In this document: positions 1-10,267 of the stretch, in pieces
Layout of the letters: the number at the start of each line of letters is the position of its first letter
How positions within the stretch are numbered: the first letter of the stretch is position 1
Made by a program: the position numbers and the translations under genes
Notes under the pieces: generated by a model
Told to the model about the DNA's origin: nothing
Databases searched by the model: none
The model's input: the letters and a program-made list of their open reading frames with translations, nothing else
DNA from: Dama dama
Taxonomy: Eukaryota; Chordata; Mammalia; Artiodactyla; Cervidae
Assembly: GCF_033118175.1 (NCBI RefSeq)
Contig: NC_083696.1
Span: forward strand, 37,929,001 to 37,993,000
DNA length: 64,000 nt
Direction: 5' to 3'

Positions 1-90
1 AGGATGCCTGCCTGGAAAATTCCATGGACAGAGGAGCCTGGCGGGTTACAGTCCATGGGGTCGCAAAGACTGAACAACTAAACAACAACA
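1..90 (+). mobile_element. Bov-A/Bov-tA SINE, 3' part, cut by window edge
   Basis: The sequence shows the Bov-A body: a 'tggacagaggagcctgg' block, then the 'ccatggggtcgcaaagact' block, ending in an 'aacaactaaacaacaaca' tail. The 5' tRNA-like half lies outside the window, so the type (Bov-A monomer or Bov-tA) cannot be decided. Confidence 0.9.
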
Positions 91-103
91 AGGCTCTACC
101 CTT

Positions 104-658
104 TTGTATTTCTTTCTTTTTAACTTTTTATTTTATATTGGAGTACAGCCTATTAACATTGTGATAGTTTCAGGGGAACATCAAAGGGACTCAGCCATAT
201 GTATACATGTATCCACTCTCCCCCCAACCCCTCTCCTATCCAGGCTGCGCCATAACATTGAGCAGAGTTCCCTGCGCTATACAATAGGTCCTTGTTGGCT
301 ATCCACCTTAAACATAGCAATGTGGACGTGTTCAAACCCCCTATCTCTTCCTCTCTTGCTTCCCTGCTGGCAACCATAAGTTCATGCTCTAAGTCTGTGA
401 GTCTGTTTCTGTTTTATAAGTAGGTTCATTTGCATCGTTTCTTTTCAGATTCCTCACATAATGTTTATCATAGGATATTTCTCTCCTGCGTCTGACTTCA
501 CTCAGTATGACAATCTCTAGGTCCATTCATGTTGCTACAAATGGCATTACTGCATTCTTTTTAATGGCTGAGTAATATTCCACCACACCTATGCACCACA
601 TCTTCCTTATCCATTCCTCTGTTGATGGACATTTACAACCCTCTTGCATTTCTTCTCC
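104..658 (-). mobile_element. Artiodactyl L1 3' end, antisense
   Basis: Read on the minus strand this is the end of L1 ORF2 (a 'MEYYSAIKKN'-type block), then the 3' UTR with the 'gactcagcc' and 'cattgagcagagttccctg' blocks, ending in a T-rich run on the plus strand that is the reverse of the A-tail. The copy is 5' truncated. A close relative of the same tail, also antisense, lies at the far end of the window (63.66-63.89 kb). Confidence 0.85.
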
Positions 659-1376
659 AGAAAACCATGCCCTCAATGTACAGATAGGAATGGAGATAGC
701 AAAAGCGAGCTGGGTAATGCACACCAATCATCAGAGTGGCAAGGATACTCCACTGTATCCTTGATACTGGATATAGTATCTGTATCCAGTAAGAATACTG
801 AGTGGCAAAGATATGGGGCAAGGCCCTGTCTCTGTCCTGAAACATCAATCACACTGTCTATCATGTCTCCCTCATCATGCCATTGACTTGAGACTAGAAG
901 CCTTTAGTAACTTCCAGGGTCCCAGCTGTGAGTCAGATTACACCTTAGGTTTTCATCCAGGTTCTTGGTTCACCAGGACTGAGCTGGGGTTCCTGAAGTC
1001 ACTGAAAGCAGAGACTCCAACCAGAAGACAAATTCTGATTTCTTTACCAGCATGTCCTGAGGTTCCAGCGTGAGTAACCCAACTCTAATCAGTAACCCAA
1101 GCACTCTATCTACCAGTGGGAGTCGCAGAGGAGTCAGTCTCGGCAGGCAGTACAGTGACAAAGTCAGTGGTCTATGGTCGCCATGGCAACGCCTTCTCTC
1201 ACCTGTTGTCTGTATCGGTCAATACAGCCCCTTTAATCAGCAGGGTTGGGGACCGGCCCCAGGTAGGTCCACACCCTGCCCTCCTTCCGACCCTACAGAA
1301 AAGCCAGGAAACATGACTGGGTGGCTTGCCAACTATTCACCAGAAATGGCCCAGCTGGTTTTCCCAGAATGGTTAT
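659..1376. other. Single-copy interval, no gene seen
   Basis: About 700 bases match no repeat family I recognise. Several short ORFs overlap on both strands without codon bias or domain, so I call no gene. The interval carries a strong RFX X-box (separate entry) and is flanked by L1 on the left and BovB on the right. Confidence 0.5.
1177..1190. promoter_or_regulatory. X-box, candidate RFX-factor site
   Basis: GTCGCCATGGCAAC fits the X-box consensus GTNRCC(N0-3)RGYAAC exactly, with a 2-base spacer, and differs at one base from the ideal palindrome GTTGCCATGGCAAC. RFX family proteins bind this motif in ciliary, neuronal and other promoters and enhancers. No gene start is visible nearby, so an enhancer role or chance occurrence are both open. 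Confidence 0.5.
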
Positions 1377-2504
1377 TCTCAGTTCAGTTCAGTTGCTCAG
1401 TCATGTCCGACTCTTTGCGACCCCATGAACCGCAGCATGCCAGGCCTCCCTGTCCATCAACACCTCCTGGAGTCCACCCAAACCCACTTCCATTGAGTCG
1501 GTGATGCCATCCAGCCATCTCATCCTCTGTCGTCCCCTTCTCCTCCTGCCCCCAATCCCTCCAAGCATCAGGGTCTTTTCAAATGAGTCAGCTCTTCATA
1601 TCAGGTGGCCAAAGCATTGGAGTTTCAGCTTCAGCATCAGTCCTTCCAGTGAACACCCAGAACTGATCTCCTTTAGGATGGACTGGTTGGATCTCCTTGC
1701 AGTCCAAGGGACTCTGAAGAGTCTTCTCCAACACCACAGTTCAAAAGCATCAATTCTTCTGTGCTCAGCTTTCTTTATAGTCCAACTCTCACATCCATAC
1801 ATGACTACTGGAAAAACCATAGCCTTGAGTAGACGGACCTTTGTTGGCAAAGTAATGTCTCTGCTTTTTAATATGCTCTCTAGGTTGGTCATAACTTTCC
1901 TTCCAAGGAGTAAGCGTCTTTTAATTTCATGGCTGCAATCACCATCTGCAGTGATTTTGGAGCTCAGAAAAAAGTCAGCCACTGTTTCCACTGTTTCCTC
2001 ATCTATCTGCCATGAAGTGATGGGACCAGATACCATGATCTTAGTTTTCTGAATGTTGAGCTTTAAGCCAACTTTTTCACTCTCCTCTTTCACTTTCATC
2101 AAGAGGCTCTTTAGTTCTTCTTCACTTTCTGCCATAAGGGTGGTATCATCTTATGGCATATTGGTATTTATCCCAGCAATCTTGATTCCAGCTTGTGCTT
2201 CCTCCAGCCCAGCATTTCTCATGATGTACTCTGCATATAAGTTAAATAAGCAGGGGGTGACAATATACAGCCTTAACGTACTCCTTTTCCTATTTGGAAC
2301 CATTCTGTTGTTCCATGTCCAGTCTAACTGTTGCTTCCTGACCTGCATACAGGTTTCTCAAGAGGCAGGTCAGGAGGTCTGGTATTCCCATCTCTTTCAG
2401 AATTTTCCACAGTTTATTGTGATCCACAAAGTCAAAAGCTTTGGCATAGTCAATAAAGCAGAAATAGATGTTTTTCTGGAACTCTCTTGCTTTTTCGATG
2501 ATCA
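1377..2504 (-). mobile_element. BovB LINE (RTE clade), antisense, 5' truncated
   Basis: The plus strand opens with the reverse complement of the BovB 3' end ('cagttcagttcag') and runs back through the ORF2 C-terminal half to the reverse transcriptase motif A region at about 2450. The copy stops abruptly at 2504, where an L1 fragment of opposite orientation begins. Reading-frame damage is described in the pseudogene entry. Confidence 0.93.
1596..2504 (-). pseudogene. BovB ORF2 fragment, reverse transcriptase broken at YADD
   Basis: On the minus strand the 'FIDYAKAFDFVDHNKLWK' motif A block is near 2450 and 'LLRNLYAGQEATVR' follows. A frame change and a short deletion at about 2150-2160 remove the Tyr-Ala of the YADD box, leaving a stop and then 'DDTTLMAES'. 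A 179-codon open stretch (1596-2135) then covers the ORF2 C-terminal region, including 'VMYGCESWTIKKAE' and 'RVPWTARRSNQSILKE'. In an intact BovB this protein has an apurinic-type endonuclease and a reverse transcriptase that copy the element at its target. This copy lacks the endonuclease and a catalytic motif, so it is inactive. I see no sign of host use. Confidence 0.88.
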
Positions 2505-2516
2505 AAAAAATCCATA

Positions 2517-3292
2517 AATAATAAATGTTGGAGAGGGTGTGGAGAGAAGGGAACCGTCCTATACTACTGGTGGGGGTATAAATTGGTACAGTCACTATGG
2601 AGAACAGTATGGCAGGTCCTTAAAAAACTGAAAGCAGAGATACTATTTAACCCCACAGTCCCATTCCTGGGCATATACCCAGGAGAAACATAGGCCAAAA
2701 GGATACCTGCACCATAATGTTCATTCAGCATTGTTTACAATAGCCAAGACATGGAAGCAACCTAAATGTCCATCAACAGAGGGATGGATAAAGAAGATAG
2801 GGTACACATATGCAATGGAATATTACTCAGCCATAAAAAGGAATGAAATAATGCCATTTGCAGCAACATGGATGGACCTAAAGACTGTTATGCTAAGTGA
2901 AGTAAGTCAGACAGAGAAGGGGAAATATCATATGACATCCCTTATAGATGGAATCTAAAGAAGAAGTGATACAAATGAACTTACAAAACAGAAACAGACT
3001 CACAGACTTGGAGAATGAACTTATGGTTGCCAACAGGAAGGGAGAGGGAGTTTGGGATGGACATGTCCACACTACTTTATTTAAAACAGACAACCAAGAA
3101 GAACCTACTGCATAGCACAGGGAGCTCTGCTCAATGTCATGCGGCAGCTTGAATGGGAAGAGGATTTTGAGAATAGGTACATGTGTATGTGTGGCTGAGT
3201 CCCTTTGCTATTCGTCTGAAACTATCACAACACTGTTAATCAGCTATACCCCAATGCAAGATAAAAAGTTAAAAAAGAAAGAAAGAAAGAAA
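2517..3292 (+). mobile_element. L1 3' end (older artiodactyl L1)
   Basis: The segment carries the ORF2 C-terminal coding tail, including 'MEYYSAIKRNEIMPFAATW' at about 2820-2870, followed by an L1 3' UTR and an A-rich tail with an (AAAG)n run at 3280-3291. It is 5' truncated where it abuts the antisense BovB. Stops break the ORF2 tail, so it is a fossil. Confidence 0.85.
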
Positions 3293-3482
3293 TGGCCCGT
3301 CTGGTTTTACAGATCCAAACCTAAAGACCTCCAGTGGATAGAACTCAGCTCATCATCACAGATTCTTGGGCTTTCACCAATATCTTTTTTTTTTTTTTTC
3401 CGCTCACTCACTGCAAACATCTGCCTGTTCTCCAACTCCCCATCTTCAGGTCATTAACTGCTGCTTTTTTGGGGCACCAGGT

Positions 3483-4200
3483 GAAATTAAAAGATGCTTA
3501 CCCCTTGGAAGAAAATTTATGACCAACCTAGACAGCATATTAAAAAGCAGAGACACGACATTGCCAACAAAGGTCCGTCTAGTCAAGGCTATGGTTTTTC
3601 CAGTGGTCATGTATGGATGTGACAGCTGGACTGTGAAGAAAGCTGAGTGCCGAAGAATTGATGCTTTTGAACTGTGGTGTTGGAGAAGACTCTTGAGAGT
3701 CCCTTGGACTGCAAGGAGATCCAACCAGTACATCTCAAAGGAGATCAGTCCTGGGTGTTCATTGTAGGGACTGATGCTGAAGCTGAAACTTCAATACTTT
3801 GGCTACCTGATGTGAAGAGCTGACTCATTTTATTTTATTTATTTATTTTTTTTTCTGTGTATAAGAACATTTTTTTTCCCTCCTTTATTTATTTATTTAT
3901 TTTTTTCCAGTGGGTTTTGTCATACATTAATATGAATCAGCCATAGATTTATACATATTCCCCATCCCGATCCCCCCTCCCACCTCCCTCTCCACCCGAT
4001 TCATTTTAAAAGACCCTGATGCTGGGAGGGATTGGGGGCAGGAGGAGAAGGGGATGACAGAGGATGAGATGGCTGGATGGCATCACCGACTCAATGGAAG
4101 TGGGTTTGGGTGGACTCCAGGAGTTGGTGATGGACAGGGAGGCCTGGCGTGCTGTGGTTCATGGGGTCGCAAAGAGTTGGACATGACTGAGCGGCTGAAC
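3483..4200 (+). pseudogene. BovB ORF2 C-terminal fragment, interrupted
   Basis: An open stretch encodes 'TNLDSILKSRDTTLPTK', 'VVMYGCDSWTVKKAE' and 'LWCWRRLLRVPWTARRSNQ', the BovB region downstream of the reverse transcriptase. A stop follows near 3767, and the 168-base L1 tail cuts the remainder. There is no catalytic domain. The frame is a fossil, not a host gene. Confidence 0.85.
3833..4000 (-). mobile_element. Minimal L1 tail insertion (about 100 bases of 3' UTR)
   Basis: Reading the minus strand, only the last part of the young L1 3' UTR is present (the 'gggatcgggatggggaat' and 'caaaacccactgg' blocks), followed by an A-rich tail. The 8-bp direct repeat 'tcatttta' at 3825-3832 and 4001-4008 is the target-site duplication. 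This places the insertion after the BovB copy. Confidence 0.85.
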
Positions 4201-4321
4201 TGAACTGAGGTGCAGACTAGCCTGGAGTCAGCCTCCCCGGGAATCTGTAACTGGATCTCCGGGGAGTTACTGAAGAGTCTTCTGCCATTGTGCTTCTTTG
4301 TTTTTTACTACAACATCCTTG

Positions 4322-4549
4322 TGTGTGCGTGCAAAGCTGATTAAGTCGTGTCCAACTCTTTGCAACCCTATGAACTGTAGTCTACCAGGCTCCTCTGTCC
4401 ACAGGATTCTCCAGGCAAGAATAATGGAGTGGGTCTCCCTCCTCCAAGAGATTTTCCTGACCCAGGATCAAACCCACGTCTCTTATGTCTCCTGTGTTGG
4501 CAGGCAAGTTCTTTACCACTAGTGCCACCTGGGAAGCCTGGGAAGCCCT
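4322..4549 (-). mobile_element. Bov-tA SINE, antisense
   Basis: The plus strand shows the reversed Bov-A body ('gtgtccaactctttgcaacc', 'aggctcctctgtccac') followed by the reversed tRNA-Glu-like head ending 'ccacctgggaagcc'. 'tgggaagcc' is repeated at the head end, a small local duplication. Confidence 0.92.
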
Positions 4550-5254
4550 TACTAAAAGGCATCTTATAAAGTCGTCTCCACAGAGCTCCCTGCTCTGGCT
4601 GCATATCCTTTCAGACTCTGGCCATTATCACACGAATTACAAAATGAAATGATGTTACCATACCCACTACACGACAGTCAATAGATTTAAACTGAGACTT
4701 AGCGCTTCAGTCTTTATTAGTCGTGTTACCTTGGCCAAGTCCACTAGCTTGAGTCTCAGTTTTTTCACCTGTAAAATGGGAGGCTACTACGTAGCACAGT
4801 GTGAGTGTATTTTATATGATTATGAATGCACATAAGTGCATCTAACTTTATGACTGGCACACAGTGAGTAATCAAGAGGGCTCTTCCCCTAAGCCTCCAG
4901 CAAACACTGGCTGTCACTCCTGCTGAGCAACGGACTCAATTAGAATGGTTTCTGAGCCCAACTGAAATCATGCACATATCAAGCAGAAAATCATCACAAC
5001 CTGTGAGCAATCAAAGCAGCACATTTTAAAGAACAAATGACATACTTTGAGACTTGGTGATGGTCATAGAGTAGAAATAGGTAGCCACACGTCTCAGCTT
5101 CTGTGGTTAGCACAGAGATGCTAAAATCAAAGGAGTCTCCTTTCGAAAACAAGTACGATGTTAGACTTTGCACTTAGATATCTCTATCCAAAACCCTTTT
5201 GCCCCTGTGCTGAGTCATGGACTGTTGCTTTCAATCTTCTCAATATTTCAACTT
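4550..5254. other. Single-copy interval with one MIR
   Basis: There is no gene signal. The only recognisable feature is a MIR-type SINE (separate entry). The rest is ordinary, AT-moderate sequence without codon structure. Confidence 0.5.
4723..4877 (+). mobile_element. MIR SINE
   Basis: The order of blocks fits the MIR core: 'ccttggccaagt', a 'gagtctcag' block, 'cacctgtaaaatgggag', then 'tggcacacagtgagtaatcaa'. Divergence is high, as expected of a pre-placental-radiation SINE. Confidence 0.7.
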
Positions 5255-5405
5255 ATGCTTGGTCTTTATTTATAAATTTTAATTCTATAATTGCTTTACA
5301 ATGTTGTTTAGTTTCTGCTGTAGAACAAAGTGAATCAGTTATATGTGTATATATACATCCCCGTCCCTCTTGGACCTTCCTCCCATCCCCTCACCCCACG
5401 TCACC
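5255..5405 (-). mobile_element. L1 3'-tail fragment, antisense
   Basis: The plus strand carries the reversed L1 terminus: 'ataattgctttacaatgttg', 'gtttctgctgtagaac', 'aaagtgaatcag', then a tatata segment and 'tccctcttgg'. It is short and diverged. Confidence 0.7.
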
Positions 5406-5698
5406 CATCAGGGTCATCAATGCAATCAACTCTTCCTGTATGGAGGGAGAAAGGGGAAGAAGAGGGTTGGGTGCCTAGAAACAAGAACCCATTTATTTAT
5501 CTCCTATCTTTCAAGATGTAAGACTGTGTAGGTTTATAGCCAATAGTAATCAAAGATGCTGCCTTAATCAGGAAACATGGAGAGAGGTGAACGATTCAAG
5601 ATGTAAATGAAAAGACTTTACCAATGACCAAATGTATTCCAGGAGGAATACTGCTCCAGCTGCATGGTTTTGCTATGCTGATAAAGAACGTGTGCCTC

Positions 5699-6035
5699 GG
5701 GGCTTCCCCGGTGGTTCAGTGGTAAAGAACCCACCTCCCAGGGCAGGAGACACGGATTCGATCCCTGATCTGGAAAGACCCCACATGCCTCGGAGCCACT
5801 GGACCTGGGCACCACAACTATTGAGCCTGTGCTCTAGAGCCCGGGAACCACAACCACAGAAACCCACGCGCCCGAGAGCCCCTGCTCCACAACAAGAGAA
5901 GTCACTGTAATGAGGAGCCAGCACACTGCAACCGGAGAATAGCCATCTCTCACTGCAACCAGAGAAAAGCCGCACAGCAGTGAAAACCTAACATAGCCAT
6001 AACTAAATAAATAAAAAATTAAAAAAATAAAAAGA
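5699..6035 (+). mobile_element. CHR-2 SINE (tRNA-Glu derived)
   Basis: The tRNA-like head 'ggcttccccggtggttcagt' is followed by the B-box-like 'ggattcgatccctgatctgg', then the CHR body with repeated 'gcctgtgctctagagcc', 'ccacaac' and 'gaagccactg'-like blocks, and an A-rich AAATAAAT tail at about 6003-6035. CHR SINEs are shared by cetaceans, hippos and ruminants. Confidence 0.9.
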
Positions 6036-7369
6036 AGAATGTGTATCTCACAAACTGACCTGGCATGACCTGCCTAAACAGACAGGCCTTCCCTTAAGAA
6101 GGTTTTGTCTCCTACTATTCAGTACCTCTGCCTTGCCTGTACCTTCTCAGGCTGGGGCATTAAAAAAAAAAAAAAAATCATACCAAAAATCGTACTAGAA
6201 ACTATTGATTTCTGTTGTGCTAAAGCCCCTGACATTCTGGCGCGATGAAGATATTGCTCTGGACCCTGTGAGCCTTCTCATACTTTTCTTCTGCTTATGA
6301 GGGTCTCTGAGGATGGTATTAAAGATATTGTAGTTCCCACTTTCTGACTGTGGGATATCAGCAGAGTCTCTCCTGTGTAAAGAATAATTATCAGCACCGC
6401 TGTTACCTCTAGTAAGTGTGTAATTACATGCTCGGTTTTGTGGGCTCTAGGCTGTGCAATTTTAAATTATACAATAATGTCAAATTCTCTCTCGCTCTCT
6501 GTCTCTTTCTCTCTCTTTTTTTTTAATTTGGAAGGGGAGGTGAGTAATTCTTTTTTTTTTTTTTTTTTAAGAGACAGAAGGAGGAGTGTGAGAGAGCCTC
6601 CTGCCCCTGGCCCACCGCCACCCGCCCCCATCAGTAGAATCAACAGCATGGTAATGCGGGAAGGTCACACGCTGCCTCTTCATGCCAGGATGTCAACCTA
6701 AGAGGACACCTCTTTATAAGCCAGGGTGGATCTGGTAGGGAGGGACTGGGGTGAAATGAAAGGGGAAATGATGGCCAGTGGGGGCAGGGGATAAAGAAGG
6801 AGAGGGAGAAGTGGGGAGGAATATGGTGGGGGTGATGACAGCATCCCCAGCAAGGTCCCATCCAGAAAACGAGTCTGTGGTAAGTGTGTGTCTAACTGCT
6901 GATGCCCAGGCAGAACTTCAGTAGCTGGGGTCCACCTCAGTGTGAGGTTTGGGGCCCAGCAGGTATCAGCTCTCCACTAAGGAAAGGACCCGGTGCTGTA
7001 CCGGGGCCCTGCCGTTATGGTCCGGGCACCTGGCCCACCACTGGCCAATCAGCAGTGCCATGGACACCCCTGCAACCTGGGCCTGGCATCCCCCTGGCAG
7101 TGGGGTGGTGCCTCCATGATTTGGGTGTCTGGAGACTCTCCCTGTCGTTGCAGGGATGTTATCTGGTCTTCTCTCCTTTTCCTCTGGAAGCTAGGGGTAG
7201 GAGGGCAAGAATTGAAAGGAGTAACTCTTGTGTTCAAGAGTTACTCTTGTGAGCCATCAGCAGAGTCCACCTGGTCCAGATTCTGGCTTACAGCATCTAT
7301 TTTATAGTTGACTCGGCCATTCCGGTGCTCATTTGCTCATCAACCTTTAACAACTGCTACTGCCCTCCT
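6036..7369. other. Single-copy interval, G+C-rich on the right
   Basis: No repeat family and no coding gene are recognised. A CT-rich run (6486-6520) and T-runs (6551-6570) lie in the middle. From 6600 the sequence becomes G+C-rich, with open frames of up to 116 codons (6902-7252) that overlap in several frames and lack domains. I treat these as chance. A perfect 12-bp hairpin lies at 7219-7246. Confidence 0.45.
7219..7246. repeat. Perfect 12-bp inverted repeat, 4-base loop
   Basis: The arm GAGTAACTCTTG (7219-7230), the loop TGTT and the exact reverse complement CAAGAGTTACTC (7235-7246) form an uninterrupted stem. It sits in single-copy DNA. No T-run follows, so I do not call a terminator or a small RNA. 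Confidence 0.8.
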
Positions 7370-7580
7370 TGGGCTTCCCTGGTGGCTCAGTGGTAAAGAA
7401 TCCACCTGTCAATGAAGGAGAGGATCCCTGGGTAGGGAGGATTCCCTAGAGGAGGAAACAGGTAACCCACTCCAGTATTCTTGCCTGGGAAATCCCATGG
7501 ACAAAGGAGTTTGGCAGGGTAAAGCCAATGGGGTCATAAAGTTCTGTTTATGACCAGAACTGAGCAACTAAACAACAACT
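7370..7580 (+). mobile_element. Bov-tA SINE
   Basis: The head 'gggcttccctggtggctcag', the body 'actccagtattcttgcctgg' and the 3' 'aactgagcaactaaacaaca' tail are all present, so the copy is near full length. The 3' part contains a small local duplication around 'ttctgtttatgaccagaa'. Confidence 0.93.
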
Positions 7581-7769
7581 GCCTTGCCTCTTCTCTTTCC
7601 TCCTACCCATCAGAGGAGCTGCTCACAGCTCTCAACCCTGCTCCGCAGCCGGGCTGCCCATCGCTAGGCTTCTACATGCAAGGAGTCCCTGCCTCTGCCC
7701 GGCTTCTCACTAACCCTTGCCCACAGCTGCAGCTGCCACTGTTCTGTACCATCCACGTGTCATGAACAC

Positions 7770-7905
7770 ACAAGCAACCCTCACTTTACAGACCAACAAA
7801 GCAAGGCCAGAGAAGTGACCTGCCTGAGATCCCAGAGCTGTTTAGTGACAGATCTGCGAGAATCCAGTCCCTTTATCTCCCTTTATGACCTACTATTTCA
7901 CCATG
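7770..7905 (-). mobile_element. MIR SINE fragment, antisense
   Basis: 'tcactttacagaccaac', 'gtgacctgcctgagatccc' and 'agagctgtttagtgacag' follow the order of a reversed MIR ('ttacagatgaggaaactgag ... acttgcccaaggtcacacag'). Confidence 0.6.
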
Positions 7906-7984
7906 CTCTTCAGAAGTGCCAGGACTATCAAACAACAAAAATAGTTGGGCCAATACACGAGATACTGTATATCTAATAAGAATG

Positions 7985-8130
7985 ATAATACCTGTATTTA
8001 TTGAACACTTACATAGGCTTCATTCGATCCTCACAATAATCACTAGAGGTAGGAACTTTATTATCACTGTGCTGATGAGGAAAACTTAGTCACAGAAAGG
8101 AAAAGGAATTTCTCCTGGTTCCTGAGTTTC
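7985..8130 (-). mobile_element. MIR-type fragment, antisense
   Basis: 'tttattgaacacttacatag', 'gatcctcacaataatcac', 'gaggtaggaactttattatc' and 'gatgaggaaaac' match the order of a reversed MIR/MIR3 3' half. Confidence 0.65.
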
Positions 8131-8157
8131 CAGAATTTGAACTTGAGTCGGTCTGCT

Positions 8158-8700
8158 GTCATGAAATTAAAAGATGCTTGCTCCTTGGAAGGAAAGTTAT
8201 GACAAACCTGGACAGCATATTAAAAAGCAGAGATATCACCTTACCAACAAAGGTCCGTATAATCAAAGCTATGGTATTTCCAGTAGTCGTGTACAGATGT
8301 GAGAGTTGGACCATAAAGAAGGCTGAGTGCCAAAGAATTGATGCTTTTGAATTGGAGTGCTGGAGAAGACTCTTGAGAGTCCCTTGGACTGGAAGGATAT
8401 CAAACCAGTCAATCCTAAAGGAAATCAACCCTGAATACCCAGGGGAGGGACTGATGCTGAAGCTGAAGCTCCAATACTTTGACCACCTGATTGTTAAGAG
8501 CTGACTCACTGGAAAAGACCCTGATCCTAGGAAAGATTGAAGGCAAAAGGAGAAGGGGACAGCAGAGGATGAGATGGTTAAATAGCATCACTGATTCAAT
8601 GAGCATGAATTTGAGCAAATTCTGGGAAATAGTGGAGGACAGAGGAGCCTGGTGTGCTGCAGTCCATGGGTTGCAAAGAGTAGGACACGACTTCACGATT
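8158..8700 (+). mobile_element. BovB LINE 3' part
   Basis: The copy starts at 'tgaaattaaaagatgcttg' and runs through the ORF2 C-terminal region to the degenerate terminus near 'cacgattgaacaactg'. The 5' breakpoint nearly coincides with that of the copy at 3482. Confidence 0.92.
8178..8690 (+). pseudogene. BovB ORF2 C-terminal fragment
   Basis: A 108-codon open stretch encodes the block 'TNLDSILKSRDITLPTK', then 'YRCESWTIKKAECQRIDAFE' and 'RVPWTGRISNQSILKE'. A stop at about 8507 and a frame change lead into the terminal block 'RRRGQQRMRWLNSITDSMSM' (8491-8748 frame). The reverse transcriptase and endonuclease are absent. The copy is a non-functional relic. Confidence 0.85.
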
Positions 8701-9593
8701 GAACAACTGCCTGACTCCAGAGTCCACATGTTTAACTCCTATGCTTAGGGCTTCCCATAAGATACATCAATAAATGGGTTGCACTGATGCTTAAAAATGA
8801 GTCCATGCCTTTGGTAAACATTTCTTTGCTGTCTGCCCTGTCCCCTTCCATCTGGCAATATACAGTTCATCGCTTCTCTCCTACACCGTCCCAGATGGGT
8901 GTTTGGTAGGGGGCAGTTCAAGTGCATGGCCATTAAATCATCTGAAAATGACAAGGAATCAGCCAGCAGGTTTAACAAAAACTAGGCTTCCCTCTCCGAA
9001 GGCCCAGCCTGCCACCAGCCTCTAACAGACTTCCTCCACACAGTACATCTATAAAGCTTCTTCAGCCTGAAAGGAGACAACGGCACCAGGAGATTGCCAA
9101 CCAAAACAGATCAGGTCAGACTGAGTTTCTGAATTTAATCATCACTTTCTATAGTTCTTCTAGTCCCCATCGCTCCTGTGGAGTGTGCTAAAGGCAGGCA
9201 GCTAGAGCAGGGCAAATAAGATTTCAAGACTGTAAATAACAACCTCTTGGATTTAAATAGATGTTTTCATTTCATAGTGTTTTCACATGTATTATCCCAG
9301 CTGATGTTTCATCAGCCCTGTGGAGAGGAAAGCAGCTATTTTTAGTCACCCCTACTCCCACTGCACCACCACCATCTTTTTCAGAGGAAATAGAGACAAA
9401 AAGAGATTGAGTTACTTGGTCAAAATCCAGAAAGGAATGGAAACCTGGGTCCAGAATCCAGCCAAGAACTAAATATCATATGAGTCCTCAGAAATGATCA
9501 CCCTCCACCTGTGTCTACTGTTGTCTACATTACCAGCACTATCACAGTCACTGCAGTATGATAAAGGAAAAGGACTGCCACTGCATACTAGGA
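8701..9593. other. Single-copy interval, MIR-like core
   Basis: No gene is evident. At 9275-9460 the order 'atgtattatcccagc ... agaggaaatagagac ... gagttacttggtcaaaatcc' resembles an antisense MIR. The rest is unassigned. Confidence 0.45.
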
Positions 9594-9814
9594 TGTGTGT
9601 GTGCTCAGCTGTTCAGTTGCATCCAAATCTCTGAGACCCTGAGGACTGAGACCCCGCCAGGCTCCTATGTCCATGGGATTCCCCAGACAAGACTGGAGTG
9701 GGTTGCCATTTCCTCCTCCAGGTGACCTTCCTGACCCAGGGGTCGAACCTGTGTCTCCTGCACTTCTTGCATTGGGATGTGGATTCTTTACCAAGGAGCC
9801 ACCTGGGAAGCCCT
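9594..9814 (-). mobile_element. Bov-tA SINE, antisense
   Basis: The reversed Bov-A body ('ccaggctcctatgtccatgg', 'ggagtgggttgccatttcct') and the reversed tRNA-like head ending 'agccacctgggaagccc' are present. Confidence 0.92.
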
Positions 9815-9912
9815 GCAGGATGTGGGATCTAATTCCCTGACCAGGGATTGAACCCGGGGTCCCTTCATTGGGAGCACAGAGTCTTAACCTCTGGACCACC
9901 AGAGAAGTGTGC
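9815..9912 (-). mobile_element. CHR-type SINE fragment, antisense
   Basis: The reversed CHR head is seen: 'aattccctgaccagggattg', 'aacccggggtccc', then 'agtcttaacctctggaccac' and 'cagagaag'. It directly abuts the Bov-tA copy, so the two SINEs stand head to tail in the same orientation. Confidence 0.8.
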
Positions 9913-10267
9913 TCACTAGGATGGCTGCTGTCAAAAATAAAAAATAAAAAAAAACAGGAAATAAAACGTGTCAGTGAGGATATGGAAAACAGGAACCCTT
10001 GTGCACTGTTTATTGGTGGGGAGGTAAGATGGCACAGCTGTTGTGGAAAATATTATGCTATTCCTCAAAAAAATTAAAAAGAGGAGGATCATGATCTAAC
10101 AATTTCACTTCTGATTGTACATACTCAAAAGAACTAGGAGAATCTGGAAGAGATGTGTTTACACCCGTGGTTTATAGCAGCATTACTCACAATAACCAAG
10201 AAGTGGAGGCAATCCCAGTGTCCACACAGATGAATGAATAAAATGCAATGTATATATGCAATGGAAT

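Larger units (their letters stand above)
3482..4208 (+). mobile_element. BovB LINE 3' part, split by an L1 tail
   Basis: The BovB block begins at 'tgaaattaaaagatgctt' and ends with the BovB terminus 'ggctgaactgaactga'. It is interrupted at 3833-4000 by a short antisense L1 tail and resumes at 'aaaagaccctgatgctggga'. The 5' breakpoint is nearly the same as in the BovB copies at 8.16 kb and 31.14 kb. Confidence 0.92.
7581..8157. other. Single-copy interval with two MIR pieces
   Basis: Two MIR-like blocks in antisense account for part of this interval. The remainder (7581-7770) is C-rich sequence with a 71-codon open frame that looks like chance. Confidence 0.45.

Noticed and set aside
5699..5780. 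Possible tRNA-Glu gene
   Set aside because: The tRNA-like part is the head of a CHR-2 SINE. The same holds for all other tRNA-like heads in the window; none has a complete cloverleaf.
6902..7252. 116-codon open frame in G+C-rich DNA
   Set aside because: Several frames are open on both strands here because stops are rare in G+C-rich sequence. No domain is visible.
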